The position numbers and the translations under genes were made by a program. From NCBI RefSeq assembly GCF_014644295.1, contig NZ_BMKK01000002.1, positions 310,001 to 374,000 of the forward strand: DNA of 64,000 nt, in the 5' to 3' direction. The notes under the pieces were generated by a model that was given only the letters and a program-made list of their open reading frames with translations, was not told where the DNA came from and ran no database searches. This document shows, piece after piece, positions 33,558-43,187 of the stretch (within the stretch, counting starts at the first letter, position 1; each line of letters begins with the position of its first letter). The stretch is from Emticicia aquatilis (GTDB lineage: Bacteria > Bacteroidota > Bacteroidia > Cytophagales > Spirosomataceae).

Positions 33558-35545
33558 TTGGGCTGTGGAGCAGAAAACTTCGAAGGTTTCCATTGGTTAT
33601 TTCTTGTATTGACATCTGGCAATTTATTGTCAGGGTCAATAACAATGGTTTCAATAGCTGATTTTGAATCATAACGGAAACTCCATGTACTTCCTCTTTG
33701 CCAAATTTCATACGGAAGCTGTACACGTTTTTTTGTTCCATTAGCTTCCTTGATTTCAAGAGTCACGGGCATTGGCATCTTCTCTAAGTTTTCAATAGTA
33801 ATCACCGAGCCTTTAGTTGGGTCTTGCTGCACGTAGGTTACATCCTTTACACCTTGGTCAATTTTCCAATCGTTGATGTACCAGCCTTTCCAGAACCAAC
33901 CCAAGTCTTCTCCAGCGGCATCTTCCATTGTTCTGAAGAAATCAAGCGGTGTTGGGTGCTTAAATGCCCAACGGTTTACGTATTCTTTAAACGCATAGTC
34001 GAAACGTTTTTCTCCTAATACCAATTCACGGAGCATAGTAAGACCATAGCCAGGTTTCATATAAGCTGCAATGCCCAAATTATTATCTTGAATTACATCA
34101 GGAATATTGACAATTGGGTCACGGTCGTAGTAATAAGGAGTCATCTGACGAACATTTTCAGGACTGTAATATTCGCCATTATTAAAGTTTTTTGTAGAAA
34201 GTGAATTGATAAAGGTATTAAATCCCTCATCCATCCAAGCGTATTTACGTTCGTTGCTTCCAACAATCATCGGAAACCAGTTGTGCCCAAATTCGTGGTC
34301 GGTTACTCCCCAAAGGCTTTCGGTTTTATCACGGTAATCACAGAAAACGATTCCTGGATATTCCATTCCACCAACAACGCCAGCAACATTTACCGCACTT
34401 GGATAACTGTATTCATAGACATATTTCGAGTAAAATTCAATACAACCCTTTACGTACTCTGACGAACGCCCCCAAGCGTCATTTCCATTGCTTTCTTTCG
34501 GATAAACTGATTGTGCCAATGAAGTTTTTCCACTTGGTAAATTGATTTTACAGGCATCCCAAATAAATGCTTTTGAAGTTGCCCAAGCTACATCACGGGC
34601 TTGTTTGCATTTAAACTTCCATGTCAAAGTGCCATCTGTGCGTGGGCGAGACTTAGCATCATTTACCTCTTCTGCACTTCTAATCATTACAGTTTTATCG
34701 CTATTTTTCGCTTCATTTAAGCGTTTAATCTGTTCGGCCGTCAGTACTTCATTTGGGTTTATTAATTCGCCCGAACCAACTACAATATGATTATAGGGAA
34801 CAGTGATGTTATACTCAAAATCGCCATATTCTAAATAAAACTCACCTGCACCCAAGTAAGGCAATGTATTCCAGCCTTCAACGTCATCATAAACGGACAT
34901 TCTTGGATACCACTGTGCTACTTCGTAGATTATTCCGTCTTGAGTTTCTTGTTTACCCATACGGTCAGAGCCGTAACGAGGAATTTTGAAAGAGTACGAA
35001 ATTTTGATTTTTACTTCTTCGTTTGGCAACATTGGCTCTGATAAACGAATCTGCATACGAGTATCATCAGTTAAATGTTCAGCATATACAGAGCGAGTGG
35101 AAACTTTTTTCCCATTTGTGGCATTTTTTTCTACACTTACAAACTGCACTGTGTAACCACCATCAAAACCTGTATTGCCGAAACGTCCACCAGCAATTGT
35201 GGTAGTTTTGCCACCTCTCGATTCGTTATTGAATTGATTTTGGTCAAGTTGTAGCCAAAGAAAAGGTAATTTATCTGGGCTATTATTTTTGTAGGTAATC
35301 TCAACATCACCAGCTAAGGTATTGGCGGCTTCGTCGAGTTTGATATTAATTTTATAATCAGCCTTGTTTTGCCAATACATTGGGCCAGGGGCACCAGTTC
35401 CGCTTCGATAAGCCGTGCCAGGCATAAAATTAAATAGTGGATTAAAGGCATCTCGGTGGTCGTATTTTGATGTAACAGGCGTTTGTGCCTCTGCATACTG
35501 ACCAATCGCTAATGCACATACCAATAATATTTTATTGATTTTCAT
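33554..35545 (-). CDS. Secreted M1 family aminopeptidase-like metalloprotease
   Basis: 663 residues: signal peptide (to about 20, AEAQ), N-terminal beta-domain, and the gluzincin catalytic domain with HEFGHNW (H417, E418, H421) and the second glutamate E440 (WMDEGFN). The exopeptidase motif GxMEN appears as GGMEYP (392-397), with Tyr in place of Asn, a variation also seen in other Bacteroidota M1 proteins. It probably trims N-terminal residues from peptides outside the inner membrane. Convergent with folB with a 4-base overlap. Confidence 0.93.
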   Translation of the reverse strand: MKINKILLVCALAIGQYAEAQTPVTSKYDHRDAFNPLFNFMPGTAYRSGTGAPGPMYWQNKADYKINIKLDEAANTLAGDVEITYKNNSPDKLPFLWLQLDQNQFNNESRGGKTTTIAGGRFGNTGFDGGYTVQFVSVEKNATNGKKVSTRSVYAEHLTDDTRMQIRLSEPMLPNEEVKIKISYSFKIPRYGSDRMGKQETQDGIIYEVAQWYPRMSVYDDVEGWNTLPYLGAGEFYLEYGDFEYNITVPYNHIVVGSGELINPNEVLTAEQIKRLNEAKNSDKTVMIRSAEEVNDAKSRPRTDGTLTWKFKCKQARDVAWATSKAFIWDACKINLPSGKTSLAQSVYPKESNGNDAWGRSSEYVKGCIEFYSKYVYEYSYPSAVNVAGVVGGMEYPGIVFCDYRDKTESLWGVTDHEFGHNWFPMIVGSNERKYAWMDEGFNTFINSLSTKNFNNGEYYSPENVRQMTPYYYDRDPIVNIPDVIQDNNLGIAAYMKPGYGLTMLRELVLGEKRFDYAFKEYVNRWAFKHPTPLDFFRTMEDAAGEDLGWFWKGWYINDWKIDQGVKDVTYVQQDPTKGSVITIENLEKMPMPVTLEIKEANGTKKRVQLPYEIWQRGSTWSFRYDSKSAIETIVIDPDNKLPDVNTRNNQWKPSKFSAPQPN

Positions 35546-35953
35546 GAATTTTGAATGATGATTTGTGTAAAATGTATTAAAATGACTACTTTATTTTATA
35601 AAATAGGGGTTTGCCCTATCAAAACGGCAAAGTAGTGATTTTCGTTTATAAGAGATAACATTATTTTAGAAAAGTTGCATTCACGAAATATATTTGTTTC
35701 CGAGCAAAATGTGTTTTTTGTAGATTTATGTGGTAACTTTATAGGCGAGATTGAGTCTAATAAATAATAGTTGAATATGCTCATTTTTTTAGATTCAGAA
35801 ACCTCCAACAATAATTTTTATCAGATTTTGTCTTGTCAAAAGGTAATTTTTTTCTAAATTGGCACAAAATTTTAATATATACTATTTCTGTAAACTTAAT
35901 TTAGAACCTGATTGGAGCATTTTTCAAACAGAAATTTTAACAATTAACCAAAA
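35546..35953. other. 408-base AT-rich intergenic region between divergent genes
   Basis: Separates the starts of the M1 peptidase (minus) and the large secreted protein (plus). I find no RNA gene, clear repeat or canonical promoter box; a minus-strand frame at 35596-35811 has no protein-like character. It must hold both promoters. Confidence 0.6.
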
Positions 35954-37459
35954 ATGAAATCTAAACTAATTTCCGTGCTAACTTTAGCAATACTTTTACC
36001 TTTTGTAGGGTTTGCTCAGCAACTTAATTCAAAATGTAATTTACTTCCTTACTCAATTTTTAAAGGAGCATCGGATAAAACACCAGTGGTATTGAATGTG
36101 CTTGGTACAAGTCCACAATTTGGTGAAATTCCAAAGCATACAGGTGTATCTGCTTATAATCACTTAAAGTCTGTTTATAAAAAGAATACTAAAAACAGCA
36201 GAGGTGAAATTGATGACCTTTTGCAAGCTTTGGGTTACACAGGTTTCAATGACCCTGCTTTCACAAGCAAAAGCTTAACTCCTGAGATACTTCCTGCTGG
36301 AACTGTCGGTTGGATGGGTGCTTATTCTCGTGGACACAAATATGCTTGGTCAAGATTAGGAAAAGATTTCCCAACTTTCAAAGTTTATGCTAAAGGCGGT
36401 GATTGTTTCCTTTATATTATGAAAAAATGTGGTAATGCGTTTTATACTCCTGCTCCAAATTGCCCAGTTAGCCCATGTCCATGTCCAGAAGGATATACAT
36501 GTAATAGCCAAGGATGTTGCGAAAAAATCCCAGTTCCACCAGTTTTCTGTAAAACACAAACTATCAATATTACAGGTAGTGGCCAAGTAAGTAGCGGTGA
36601 TGTATTGAATACAAGCAAAACTATGGAAATCGTTGCTGTAAATACAGCTTCGGGTAGCACAAAAGGTTTACTTTTAGGTTCGTATCCAGTTTCGGTTCGT
36701 TCTACTTATGATTTCAATGTAAAAGGCGAAGCTCAATATTCAAAAACGGTTGAGGTTTGTACAGAAGCAAATTCTGCTCCTGCACCAATGAATTTATCAT
36801 TGCCATTAAACTTGAACTACAAAATAACTAAGAATGACGTTTTGGTAGGTGATGGTGAAAAATTATATTTGAATGTTACAGAAGACCAGTTCAAGGCATT
36901 GAGCAAAGCTTATAAAGCAGTAAACGTAACTACTACAGCTACTCCAAATTTAGAAGTTGCTTCTAAGAAAGTATCTTCAAGCACTGCTACCGAAACAATT
37001 TCAAGTGCTTTTGGTGGTGGAGAACCTAAATGTGCTGACCAAAAAATTAATTTCTTAGGTAAAACTGAAATTAAAGATGGTAGTTTAAAAAGTGCAACTA
37101 ACGATGTAACAATCATTGGTGTTTATAAGAAAACTGGTAAATTAGACAAAGGCGAAATGGCTGAGAAATATCTTTGCCTTGGAAGCTTCCAAGTACCAGT
37201 TAAATCAGCTTATGAGTTTACAACATCTGGTGGTAGCGATGTTTCAAAAATCTTGAGAGTGTGTACCAAAGATGGTGTTGCTCCAGCTGACCAAAATATC
37301 AATGTTCCAGTTAAAATGACATATAGTTTCACTAAACAAGATGTAACTCTTGGTGACTACAACAAATTATATGTTTCTCTTACTGAAAAACAATACAAAG
37401 CTTTAAGCAAAAATTACAACCGTTGTTGCACAGAAGGTGGCGAAGGTAAATGTAAATAA
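35954..37459 (+). CDS. Secreted Cys-containing protein with a duplicated C-terminal domain
   Basis: 501 residues with a clear signal peptide (SVLTLAILLPFVGFAQ). Residues about 20-160 form an unknown N-terminal domain; a short Cys/Pro-rich segment (about 170-195; CPVSPCPCPEGYTC, CC) follows, reminiscent of a small disulphide knot. Then two related domains of about 120 residues occur, each starting near a Cys (CKTQTINITG; CADQKINFLG) and ending in KLYLNVTEDQFKALSKAY or KLYVSLTEKQYKALSKNY. I do not recognise the family. The gene is followed by a terminator and by a decayed copy of its own 3' end. Codon use is cleaner and more biased than in many neighbours, which could mean high expression. Confidence 0.8.
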   Translation: MKSKLISVLTLAILLPFVGFAQQLNSKCNLLPYSIFKGASDKTPVVLNVLGTSPQFGEIPKHTGVSAYNHLKSVYKKNTKNSRGEIDDLLQALGYTGFNDPAFTSKSLTPEILPAGTVGWMGAYSRGHKYAWSRLGKDFPTFKVYAKGGDCFLYIMKKCGNAFYTPAPNCPVSPCPCPEGYTCNSQGCCEKIPVPPVFCKTQTINITGSGQVSSGDVLNTSKTMEIVAVNTASGSTKGLLLGSYPVSVRSTYDFNVKGEAQYSKTVEVCTEANSAPAPMNLSLPLNLNYKITKNDVLVGDGEKLYLNVTEDQFKALSKAYKAVNVTTTATPNLEVASKKVSSSTATETISSAFGGGEPKCADQKINFLGKTEIKDGSLKSATNDVTIIGVYKKTGKLDKGEMAEKYLCLGSFQVPVKSAYEFTTSGGSDVSKILRVCTKDGVAPADQNINVPVKMTYSFTKQDVTLGDYNKLYVSLTEKQYKALSKNYNRCCTEGGEGKCK

Positions 37460-37488
37460 TACTAAAGCACAAGTATAAAAATATAGAG

Positions 37489-37522
37489 AAGCCCTATTCA
37501 CATTGTGAGTAGGGCTTTTTTT
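37489..37522 (+). terminator. Terminator of the secreted-protein gene
   Basis: AAGCCCTATTCA / TGAGTAGGGCTT stem with a 5-base loop followed by TTTTT. In the downstream duplicate the stem is destroyed. Confidence 0.85.
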
Positions 37523-37537
37523 GAATATAGACTTTTT

Positions 37538-37570
37538 AACGTCGGCAAGGTTCAAAACCTTGCCGACGTT
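37538..37570. repeat. Perfect hairpin with 15-bp arms and CAA centre
   Basis: AACGTCGGCAAGGTT-CAA-AACCTTGCCGACGTT. The duplicate at 37777-37809 is this hairpin in the opposite orientation with one compensated base pair. Confidence 0.85.
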
Positions 37571-37611
37571 GTTTATGACTAAACACATTTAAAAACGCAC
37601 TTATTATCTCA

Positions 37612-37814
37612 TATTGAAAAACAATACAAAGCTTTAAACAAAAATTACAACCGTCGTTGTATAGGAGCTGGGGAAGATAAATGAAAATAATACTGCGGCA
37701 TAAGTTAATAAATATAGAAAAAAACTGTTCACATTGTGAATTGTGAATATGGATTCTATTTGAATATAGACTTTTTAACGTTGGCAAGGTTTTGAACCTT
37801 GCCAACGTTGTTTT
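37612..37814 (+). pseudogene. Decayed duplicate of the 3' end of the secreted-protein gene and its downstream region
   Basis: Starts in TGAAAAACAATACAAAGC, identical to the gene's end, and continues through AAAATTACAACCG, the former stop region, the former terminator and hairpin. The Cys codons near the end are partly lost and the terminator stem is broken. No start codon or upstream gene part is present, so it is a fragment created by tandem duplication. Confidence 0.8.
37777..37809. repeat. Perfect hairpin with 15-bp arms and TTG centre
   Basis: AACGTTGGCAAGGTT-TTG-AACCTTGCCAACGTT. Compared with 37538-37570 the centre is reversed (CAA to TTG) and a G-C pair has become A-T on both arms, keeping the stem perfect. 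Confidence 0.85.
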
Positions 37815-37838
37815 ATTTTTTACCAACTACATAAAAAA

Positions 37839-37865
37839 GCCCCACTTCAATTACCGAAGCAGGGC
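37839..37865 (-). terminator. Terminator of the 420-residue secreted-protein gene
   Basis: On the minus strand GCCCTGCTTC / GAAGTGGGGC pair with one mismatch around GGTAATT and are followed by TTTTTT. Confidence 0.75.
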
Positions 37866-37889
37866 ATGTACTAATTTATTTTGGAGTTT

Positions 37890-39152
37890 TTAGGTTTTTA
37901 ATTTCTTCTTTTTTGCCGCAGGAAATAGCACATTATTCAATATTAAACGATAACCAGCCGAATTTGGATGAAGATTCAAGTCGGTTGGCTCTTCGCCTAC
38001 ATAGTGTTGATAATCTTCTGGGTCGTGGCCTCCATAGAAAGTCCAGAAACCTTTTCCAGCTGTACCATGAATATATCTTGCTTCGCCAATAGAGCGATTC
38101 TCTGCAAGAGTAATAACATCGGGTCTGATGTACTGCTTTTTAAATGCAGTGGTTTGACCCATGAAACCTTTAATCAAATTTGCGTGGTTTTGCGTAAGCA
38201 TTGTTGGAATTGGGTCCCATTTTGCTGAGAATTGAAACAATGAAAAATAGTCATTATTTTCGGTTACACCACGTTCCTCTTGTTGATTATCAATACTCGA
38301 AAATTCCATTTCATAAGGATTTGTAATCAGTCTGAAATCTTTGAAAGCAAAACAATTATCATATTTTAGTTTACTTTCAGCATTTGGGTCGGCACCATCA
38401 CCATCGTAAGGGGCTTCCACTATATCAACACCATCAGCCGCTAAAGCTATATCGAAGGTATCGGTTGCATTACACATGGCAAACATATAACCACCCCCGA
38501 AGACGAAATCTCTGATTTTTTTTGAAACAGCTAATTTTAAGTCTGGAATCTTTGTATAACCAAATTTCTTAGCAATTGTTTCGGCTTCTTGTTTTTGCTC
38601 TTGATACCATCCTTGCCCACGCATACGTAGGAACTTCCCGAACTGCCCCGTGAAATCTTCATGGTGGAGGTGAAGCCAGTCGTATTCTGGAAGTTTATTT
38701 TCTAAAACTTCCTCATCAAATATTTTATCGTACGGAATCTCAGCATAGGTCAAAACAAGTGTAACCGCATCATCCCACGGTTGGGTAGTTTTGGGTGAAT
38801 AAACCGCAATTTTTGGAGCTTTATTCAACTTAACAGCATCCATATTGGCATCATTTGAGGCAATTATATTCAAAATTGATTGCGATTCTGCTTCTGAAAT
38901 TACCTCATAACTTACACCACGAATAACACATTCGTTAATAAATGTCTGTGATGCCGTAAATAAAAAGCTACCACCTTTATAATTGAGTAGCCATTCAACC
39001 TCAGTTCCATGTGTTTTCAATAGCCAAAAAGCTATTCCGTAGGCTTTCAAGTGGTTTCGTTGAGTTTCGTCCATCGGAATCAAGATGCGGTTAGCAAATA
39101 GATTCGAAGATAACGAAAACGATAACAACACAAGTAGTGTTAGTTTTTTCAT
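37890..39152 (-). CDS. Conserved secreted protein of unknown function (amidotransferase-like label in databases)
   Basis: 420 residues with signal peptide (KKLTLLVLLSFSLSSNLFA). The middle contains KIAVYSPKTTQPWDDAVTLVLTYAEIPYDKIFDEEVL, YDWLHLHHEDFTGQFG and GGGYMFAMCNATDTFDIALAA, which looks like a class-I glutamine-amidotransferase-like Rossmann fold with a Cys after a Gly-rich turn (C at about 228) and later HGTAGKGFWTFYGGHDPEDYQH. From memory, relatives carry the name asparagine synthetase B; the sequence does not support an asparagine synthetase. Possibly a sugar- or peptide-processing periplasmic protein. Flanked by about 290 featureless bases upstream. Confidence 0.75.
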   Translation of the reverse strand: MKKLTLLVLLSFSLSSNLFANRILIPMDETQRNHLKAYGIAFWLLKTHGTEVEWLLNYKGGSFLFTASQTFINECVIRGVSYEVISEAESQSILNIIASNDANMDAVKLNKAPKIAVYSPKTTQPWDDAVTLVLTYAEIPYDKIFDEEVLENKLPEYDWLHLHHEDFTGQFGKFLRMRGQGWYQEQKQEAETIAKKFGYTKIPDLKLAVSKKIRDFVFGGGYMFAMCNATDTFDIALAADGVDIVEAPYDGDGADPNAESKLKYDNCFAFKDFRLITNPYEMEFSSIDNQQEERGVTENNDYFSLFQFSAKWDPIPTMLTQNHANLIKGFMGQTTAFKKQYIRPDVITLAENRSIGEARYIHGTAGKGFWTFYGGHDPEDYQHYVGEEPTDLNLHPNSAGYRLILNNVLFPAAKKKKLKT

Positions 39153-39443
39153 TATTTTCTATTAAAATTATGTATTCAAATGTAGCAATCTTTATACCAA
39201 TTATCAACGAAATAGCTATTTGATTATTAGGTACGCTCTAACTATTTTTGAATTTTCTACTTAAAAATAATACCCATAAGCTGAAAAATAAGCGATATGG
39301 CTTAAAAAAATGATAAACGGTTGATTTGTATATTTTAATCGCTTGTTGATATGGAAACTCTTAGTGAATTTTGTATCAGATAAAAAAGCACTAAAAACTA
39401 AGTTTTTTGCTATAAAATTGCCAAATTTCTACGCCAACATCAG

Positions 39444-40688
39444 ATGAATTTAAAAGAAAATATTAGCGAAGGCCTACGTTCAATCAAGGGTAATATGCTT
39501 CGGACTGTCCTAACTGCCTTGATTATTGCCATTGGTATAACTTCATTGGTTGGTATTCTGACGGCCATTGATGGTATGCAAAGCTCGGTTGATAATAGTT
39601 TTGCAGGTTTGGGGGCAAACTCATTTGATATAAAAGGGCCTCGAATGTTTCGTCGTCGAAGTGCGGGTGTGAACGAAAAAGATTTTCCTCCCATCGAATA
39701 TCGAGAAGCAAAGCAATATAAGGAACTTTTTCAGGCAAAAAACTCTGGTGCAACTGTAAGTATTTTTACGAGTGTGACAGGTGCTGCTCAGTTGAAATAC
39801 AAATCAATAAAGACAAATCCCAACAGCTTAATTCGAGGAATTGATACGGATTATCTCGATATGAAAGGATATAAACTGACCGCAGGACGAAATATCAGCG
39901 AAAATGATATAAACTTTACTAATAATGTAGTGATTCTGGCCAATGAATTGGCTGTATCGCTTTTTCCGAAAGAAAGCCCGATTGATAAAGAAATTAGTTT
40001 GTTGGGACTACGTTTTAAAGTTATTGGTGTTCTTGAGAAAAAAGGAAGCATTACGGGCGGAGGTGATGACCGAGTTGCACTTGTTCCGCTCGAAACTGGC
40101 CGCCAGATTGCTGGTAATAGAAAATTGACCTTTGATATTACGACTTCAGTTAAAAATGTATCCGATATGGACTACATATTAGGTGAGGCAGAGTCGGTAA
40201 TGAGAAGAGTAAGAAAAGATGCAATCGGACAAGCAAAGTCTTTTGAGATAGAACGCTCCGATGCACTTGCCAAAGATTTTGAGGAAGTTACGGGCTATTT
40301 GAGAGTGGGAGGGTTCGGTATCGGAATTATAACACTTTTGGGGGCTGCCATTGCCTTGATGAATATCATGATGGTTTCGGTAACAGAACGCACCCGTGAA
40401 ATTGGTATTAGAAAAGCTATTGGTGCAACGCCTTTCAAGATACGATTACAGTTTCTGATGGAAGCAATCGTGATTTGTATCTTAGGTGGAATTGCAGGAA
40501 TCATTATGGGAATAGGTATTGGTAATGTGATAGCGAAACTGATAAGTGATAAAAGTAGTTTTATAATTCCATGGGCATGGATTATGATGGGTTTTGTTGT
40601 CTGCGTATTCGTAGGAATTTTATCTGGATTCTACCCCGCATACAAAGCCTCTAAGCTTGACCCAATTGAATCTTTACGATACGAATAG
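39444..40688 (+). CDS. ABC transporter permease, MacB/FtsX type
   Basis: 414 residues with the four-helix MacB layout: first membrane helix at about 20-42 (LRTVLTALIIAIGITSLVGILTAI), a periplasmic MacB_PCD domain (about 45-275), and three helices at the C-terminus (GIGIITLLGAAIALMNIMMV; LMEAIVICILGGIAGIIMGIG; IPWAWIMMGFVVCVFVGILSGFYPA). Motifs VTERTREIGIRKAIGA and PAYKASKLDPIESLRYE are typical. The MacB-type mechanotransmission permease works with an ATPase, which is not adjacent here, so the substrate and partner are unknown. Confidence 0.94.
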   Translation: MNLKENISEGLRSIKGNMLRTVLTALIIAIGITSLVGILTAIDGMQSSVDNSFAGLGANSFDIKGPRMFRRRSAGVNEKDFPPIEYREAKQYKELFQAKNSGATVSIFTSVTGAAQLKYKSIKTNPNSLIRGIDTDYLDMKGYKLTAGRNISENDINFTNNVVILANELAVSLFPKESPIDKEISLLGLRFKVIGVLEKKGSITGGGDDRVALVPLETGRQIAGNRKLTFDITTSVKNVSDMDYILGEAESVMRRVRKDAIGQAKSFEIERSDALAKDFEEVTGYLRVGGFGIGIITLLGAAIALMNIMMVSVTERTREIGIRKAIGATPFKIRLQFLMEAIVICILGGIAGIIMGIGIGNVIAKLISDKSSFIIPWAWIMMGFVVCVFVGILSGFYPAYKASKLDPIESLRYE

Positions 40689-40718
40689 TTTTTAAAGAAG
40701 ATAAAATATATGTATAGT

Positions 40719-40753
40719 AAAGTCTCGTAATAAGCACTTTACGGGGCTTTTTT
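40719..40753 (+). terminator. Terminator after the ABC permease gene
   Basis: AAAGTCTCGTAA / TTACGGGGCTTT stem (with G-T pairs) followed by TTT. Confidence 0.75.
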
Positions 40754-40864
40754 ATGTACATATAAAATTGAAAAATTATTAAACGGATACATTTGGCATA
40801 ATGTTTGGAATATTTGGTTTGAAGAATCTAATGATTTCAGAATTGACTATTTCAATATTGTGTG

Positions 40865-42076
40865 ATGAAAATTAATGTATTTATAGGTTTTGTTAGTAGT
40901 TTATTCGTTTTGTGTCTAAACAGCTTTGCTCAAAAAGAACATATCGAAGAACCAGTTGCTCCGAAAAGAGAAAGTATTGGACTTTTCTTTTATGATGGAA
41001 TGGCTAAGGTGAATATTGGTGGTAAATACGGCTTTATTAATCGACAAGGTATTTTGCAAATTCCTTGTCAATATGATATGGTTACTGACTTTAAAGATGG
41101 CTTAGCCATTGTAACCGAAAATAACCGACACAGTTTCATTCGTTTAGATGGTTCGTTGCTCACTCCTTTGATTTTTGATAAATGTGAGCCTTTTTTCAAT
41201 GGTTTTGCGATGGTAAGCTTTCAAAACAAATATGGGTTTATTGATAAAAGTGGTCGAATTGCAGTTTATCCTCGTCATGATTTTGCAATGGGATTTAGTG
41301 AAGGATTAGGTTTGGTAGGCAAAGATGGACATAATGGATACATAGATGTGAAAGGTAAATTGGTTATTGATTATCAGTTTGAGTTTTCGTTGCCTTTTTC
41401 TGAAGAATATGCCGTATTTATGAAAAATGGGAAGTTTGGGTATATCAATAAAAAAGGTAAAGTAGTGATTGAGCCGAAATATGATTTGGCAAGTTCGTTT
41501 CATGAAGGAGTTGCTTCGGTTAAAATAGATAACGTTGCTGGAGTGATTGACAAAAAAGGAAATTTTGTGGTAAAGCCAATCTATCAGACTGTTCGTAGTT
41601 TTAAAGAGGGAGTTTCGGTTGTGATGAAAAATAATAAGTTTGGAGTAATCGACCACAACGGAAAAGAAGTTATATCTCCACGTTATGATTTACTCGATGA
41701 CTTTGATGATGGCATAGCTGTATTCAAAGCCAATAAAAAATATGGATTTGTGAATAAACAAGGCTACGAGTTTATACCAGCCACTTTTGATAAAGCCAGT
41801 GCCTTCGACCAAGGAATGGCTGCCGTAAAATTGAATGGTAATTTCCACTACATAGATTTACAGGGCCAAATAGTTTATACTTCGCCACTTGACCCTAAAT
41901 ATGATGAAGAGAGTAATATCGTAATTGCTAAACTTGATAAGAAAAAAGGCTACATTGATGGTAAAGAAAAAATCTTAGTAAGCCTCGACGATTCTTTTAC
42001 TCCTGCTCGTGTGGTTTTATTGATTAATAGTAATGAATATGTGATTAGTAGTGCAGGTACACTAACATCAAAATAA
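40865..42076 (+). CDS. Secreted WG-repeat protein
   Basis: 403 residues from the ATG at 40865; GTG at 40862 is immediately before it. Signal peptide (KINVFIGFVSSLFVLCLNSFAQ), then WG/beta repeats (about nine) of the form KYGFINRQG, KYGFIDKSG, GYIDVKG, KFGYINKKG, VAGVIDKKG, KFGVIDHNG, KYGFVNKQG, each with an F..G(L/M)A(V/I) strand. WG repeats are thought to mediate binding in the periplasm or on the surface; no enzyme domain is attached. Separate from the neighbouring serine hydrolase gene, which is convergent. Confidence 0.9.
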   Translation: MKINVFIGFVSSLFVLCLNSFAQKEHIEEPVAPKRESIGLFFYDGMAKVNIGGKYGFINRQGILQIPCQYDMVTDFKDGLAIVTENNRHSFIRLDGSLLTPLIFDKCEPFFNGFAMVSFQNKYGFIDKSGRIAVYPRHDFAMGFSEGLGLVGKDGHNGYIDVKGKLVIDYQFEFSLPFSEEYAVFMKNGKFGYINKKGKVVIEPKYDLASSFHEGVASVKIDNVAGVIDKKGNFVVKPIYQTVRSFKEGVSVVMKNNKFGVIDHNGKEVISPRYDLLDDFDDGIAVFKANKKYGFVNKQGYEFIPATFDKASAFDQGMAAVKLNGNFHYIDLQGQIVYTSPLDPKYDEESNIVIAKLDKKKGYIDGKEKILVSLDDSFTPARVVLLINSNEYVISSAGTLTSK

Positions 42077-42100
42077 CTTAGGTGCGGTCTGAAGCCCAAT

Positions 42101-43138
42101 TTATTTAAGAGAATTTCTTAAAAACTTTAGAATTTCGGTATGATACTTAAATGCTTTGTCTAATTCTTCTGGATACCAAACGAAATTATCTAAAATAATA
42201 AGACTTGTTTGAGTTTTTGGAAAATAGAAATTCATTGAGATAAAACCTGGGGTATAACCCGTTTGTCCGAGTTGTAGTAATCCTTCTTTATCATCAACCG
42301 TGATGCCGTAGCCATATTCGGTTCTGCCAAATAAAGGATGCTGACGAATAGCCAATGGTTGTTTGGTTTTCATCATCTCAAAAGTATTGGCTTTAAATAA
42401 CTTTCCAGAGTATAAGCATTCATTCCATTTGATTAAATCATCGACGGTAGAAATAAATCCACCTGCTGCTGGATAATTTTCAAATGTTGCCGTTTCAAAT
42501 ACTAATTTTCCATTTTCTTGCTCCGAATAACCTTTGACTAAGTTTTTGTACTTTTTTAAGTCTGGATGAAAAGTGTTAAGCATCACACATTTCTTAAATA
42601 ATTCATCCGCAAGGACGGAGAATGATTTATTATTAACGCTTTCCAGAATTTGTGCCATTAAGTCGTAACCAATTTGAGAATAGGCATACTGTGTACCTGC
42701 TCTGAACGAAAGAGCTTTGTTTAATGATACAATACCGTGAGTATGTGTCAGAAGTTGATGAATTGTGACTGTATCTGCCCAAGAAAGCTTTAGATTTGGT
42801 AAATATTTTCGGATTGGCGTATGAAGACTAACTTTACCTTCATCATAAGCACGCAATATTAATGCGGCTGTAAATTGCTTGCTAATCGAGCCAATTACAA
42901 ATTGGTCATTTCTTTCGAGAGGTGTTTTCTTTTCTTTATTGGCAAAGCCTTTTATGGTTAAGTATTGTACTTTTCCGTGTTTAGTAATGGAAATAATTCC
43001 ACTAAATGGTTTCTCGGTTTTTGCATTTATCAAAGAATCAATCTGTTTTGATAATGCCTTATTTAGTTGTCCAAAGGAATGGTGGAAAGCCAAAATACAT
43101 AAGAGTATAGAGCAAAGAAGTATTTTTTTTAGTAACAT
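42101..43138 (-). CDS. Secreted serine hydrolase of the beta-lactamase fold with altered motifs
   Basis: 345 residues from the ATG at 43138 (a GTG at 43156 would overlap a palindrome). Signal peptide (LLKKILLCSILLCILAFHHSFG). The SxxK motif is S84-K87 (SISK), but the second motif reads YSQ rather than YxN, and the HxG/KTG box appears as QTG (LGQTGYTPGF). So the nucleophile and base lysine are present while the rest is modified; peptidase or esterase activity is possible. The fused enzyme at 3141 has the canonical set in its own beta-lactamase-like domain. Confidence 0.85.
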   Translation of the reverse strand: MLLKKILLCSILLCILAFHHSFGQLNKALSKQIDSLINAKTEKPFSGIISITKHGKVQYLTIKGFANKEKKTPLERNDQFVIGSISKQFTAALILRAYDEGKVSLHTPIRKYLPNLKLSWADTVTIHQLLTHTHGIVSLNKALSFRAGTQYAYSQIGYDLMAQILESVNNKSFSVLADELFKKCVMLNTFHPDLKKYKNLVKGYSEQENGKLVFETATFENYPAAGGFISTVDDLIKWNECLYSGKLFKANTFEMMKTKQPLAIRQHPLFGRTEYGYGITVDDKEGLLQLGQTGYTPGFISMNFYFPKTQTSLIILDNFVWYPEELDKAFKYHTEILKFLRNSLK

Positions 43139-43149
43139 TTTATACACTT

Positions 43150-43172
43150 GTAGCACAAGTTTTCAACTTGTG
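43150..43172. repeat. Short palindrome CACAAGTT-TTC-AACTTGTG
   Basis: 8-bp arms around TTC, preceded by GTAG, located just upstream of the serine hydrolase start. Same plan as 916-937 and 6312-6333. Confidence 0.65.
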
Positions 43173-43187
43173 AATATTGAAAATAAG

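Larger units (their letters stand above)
37381..37573 (+). repeat. Tandem duplication, upstream (intact) unit
   Basis: Covers the last 79 bases of the secreted-protein gene, its stop, its terminator and a following hairpin. It is repeated with about 80-85% identity (estimated by eye) at 37612-37814, offset about 231 bases at the start. Confidence 0.85.

Noticed and set aside
35596-35811. Minus-strand frame of 71 codons in the 35546-35953 gap
   Set aside because: Low-complexity, no family pattern, no promoter; the region is AT-rich intergenic DNA.
37612-37814. A second functional gene
   Set aside because: Only the last part of the upstream gene is repeated, without start or promoter.
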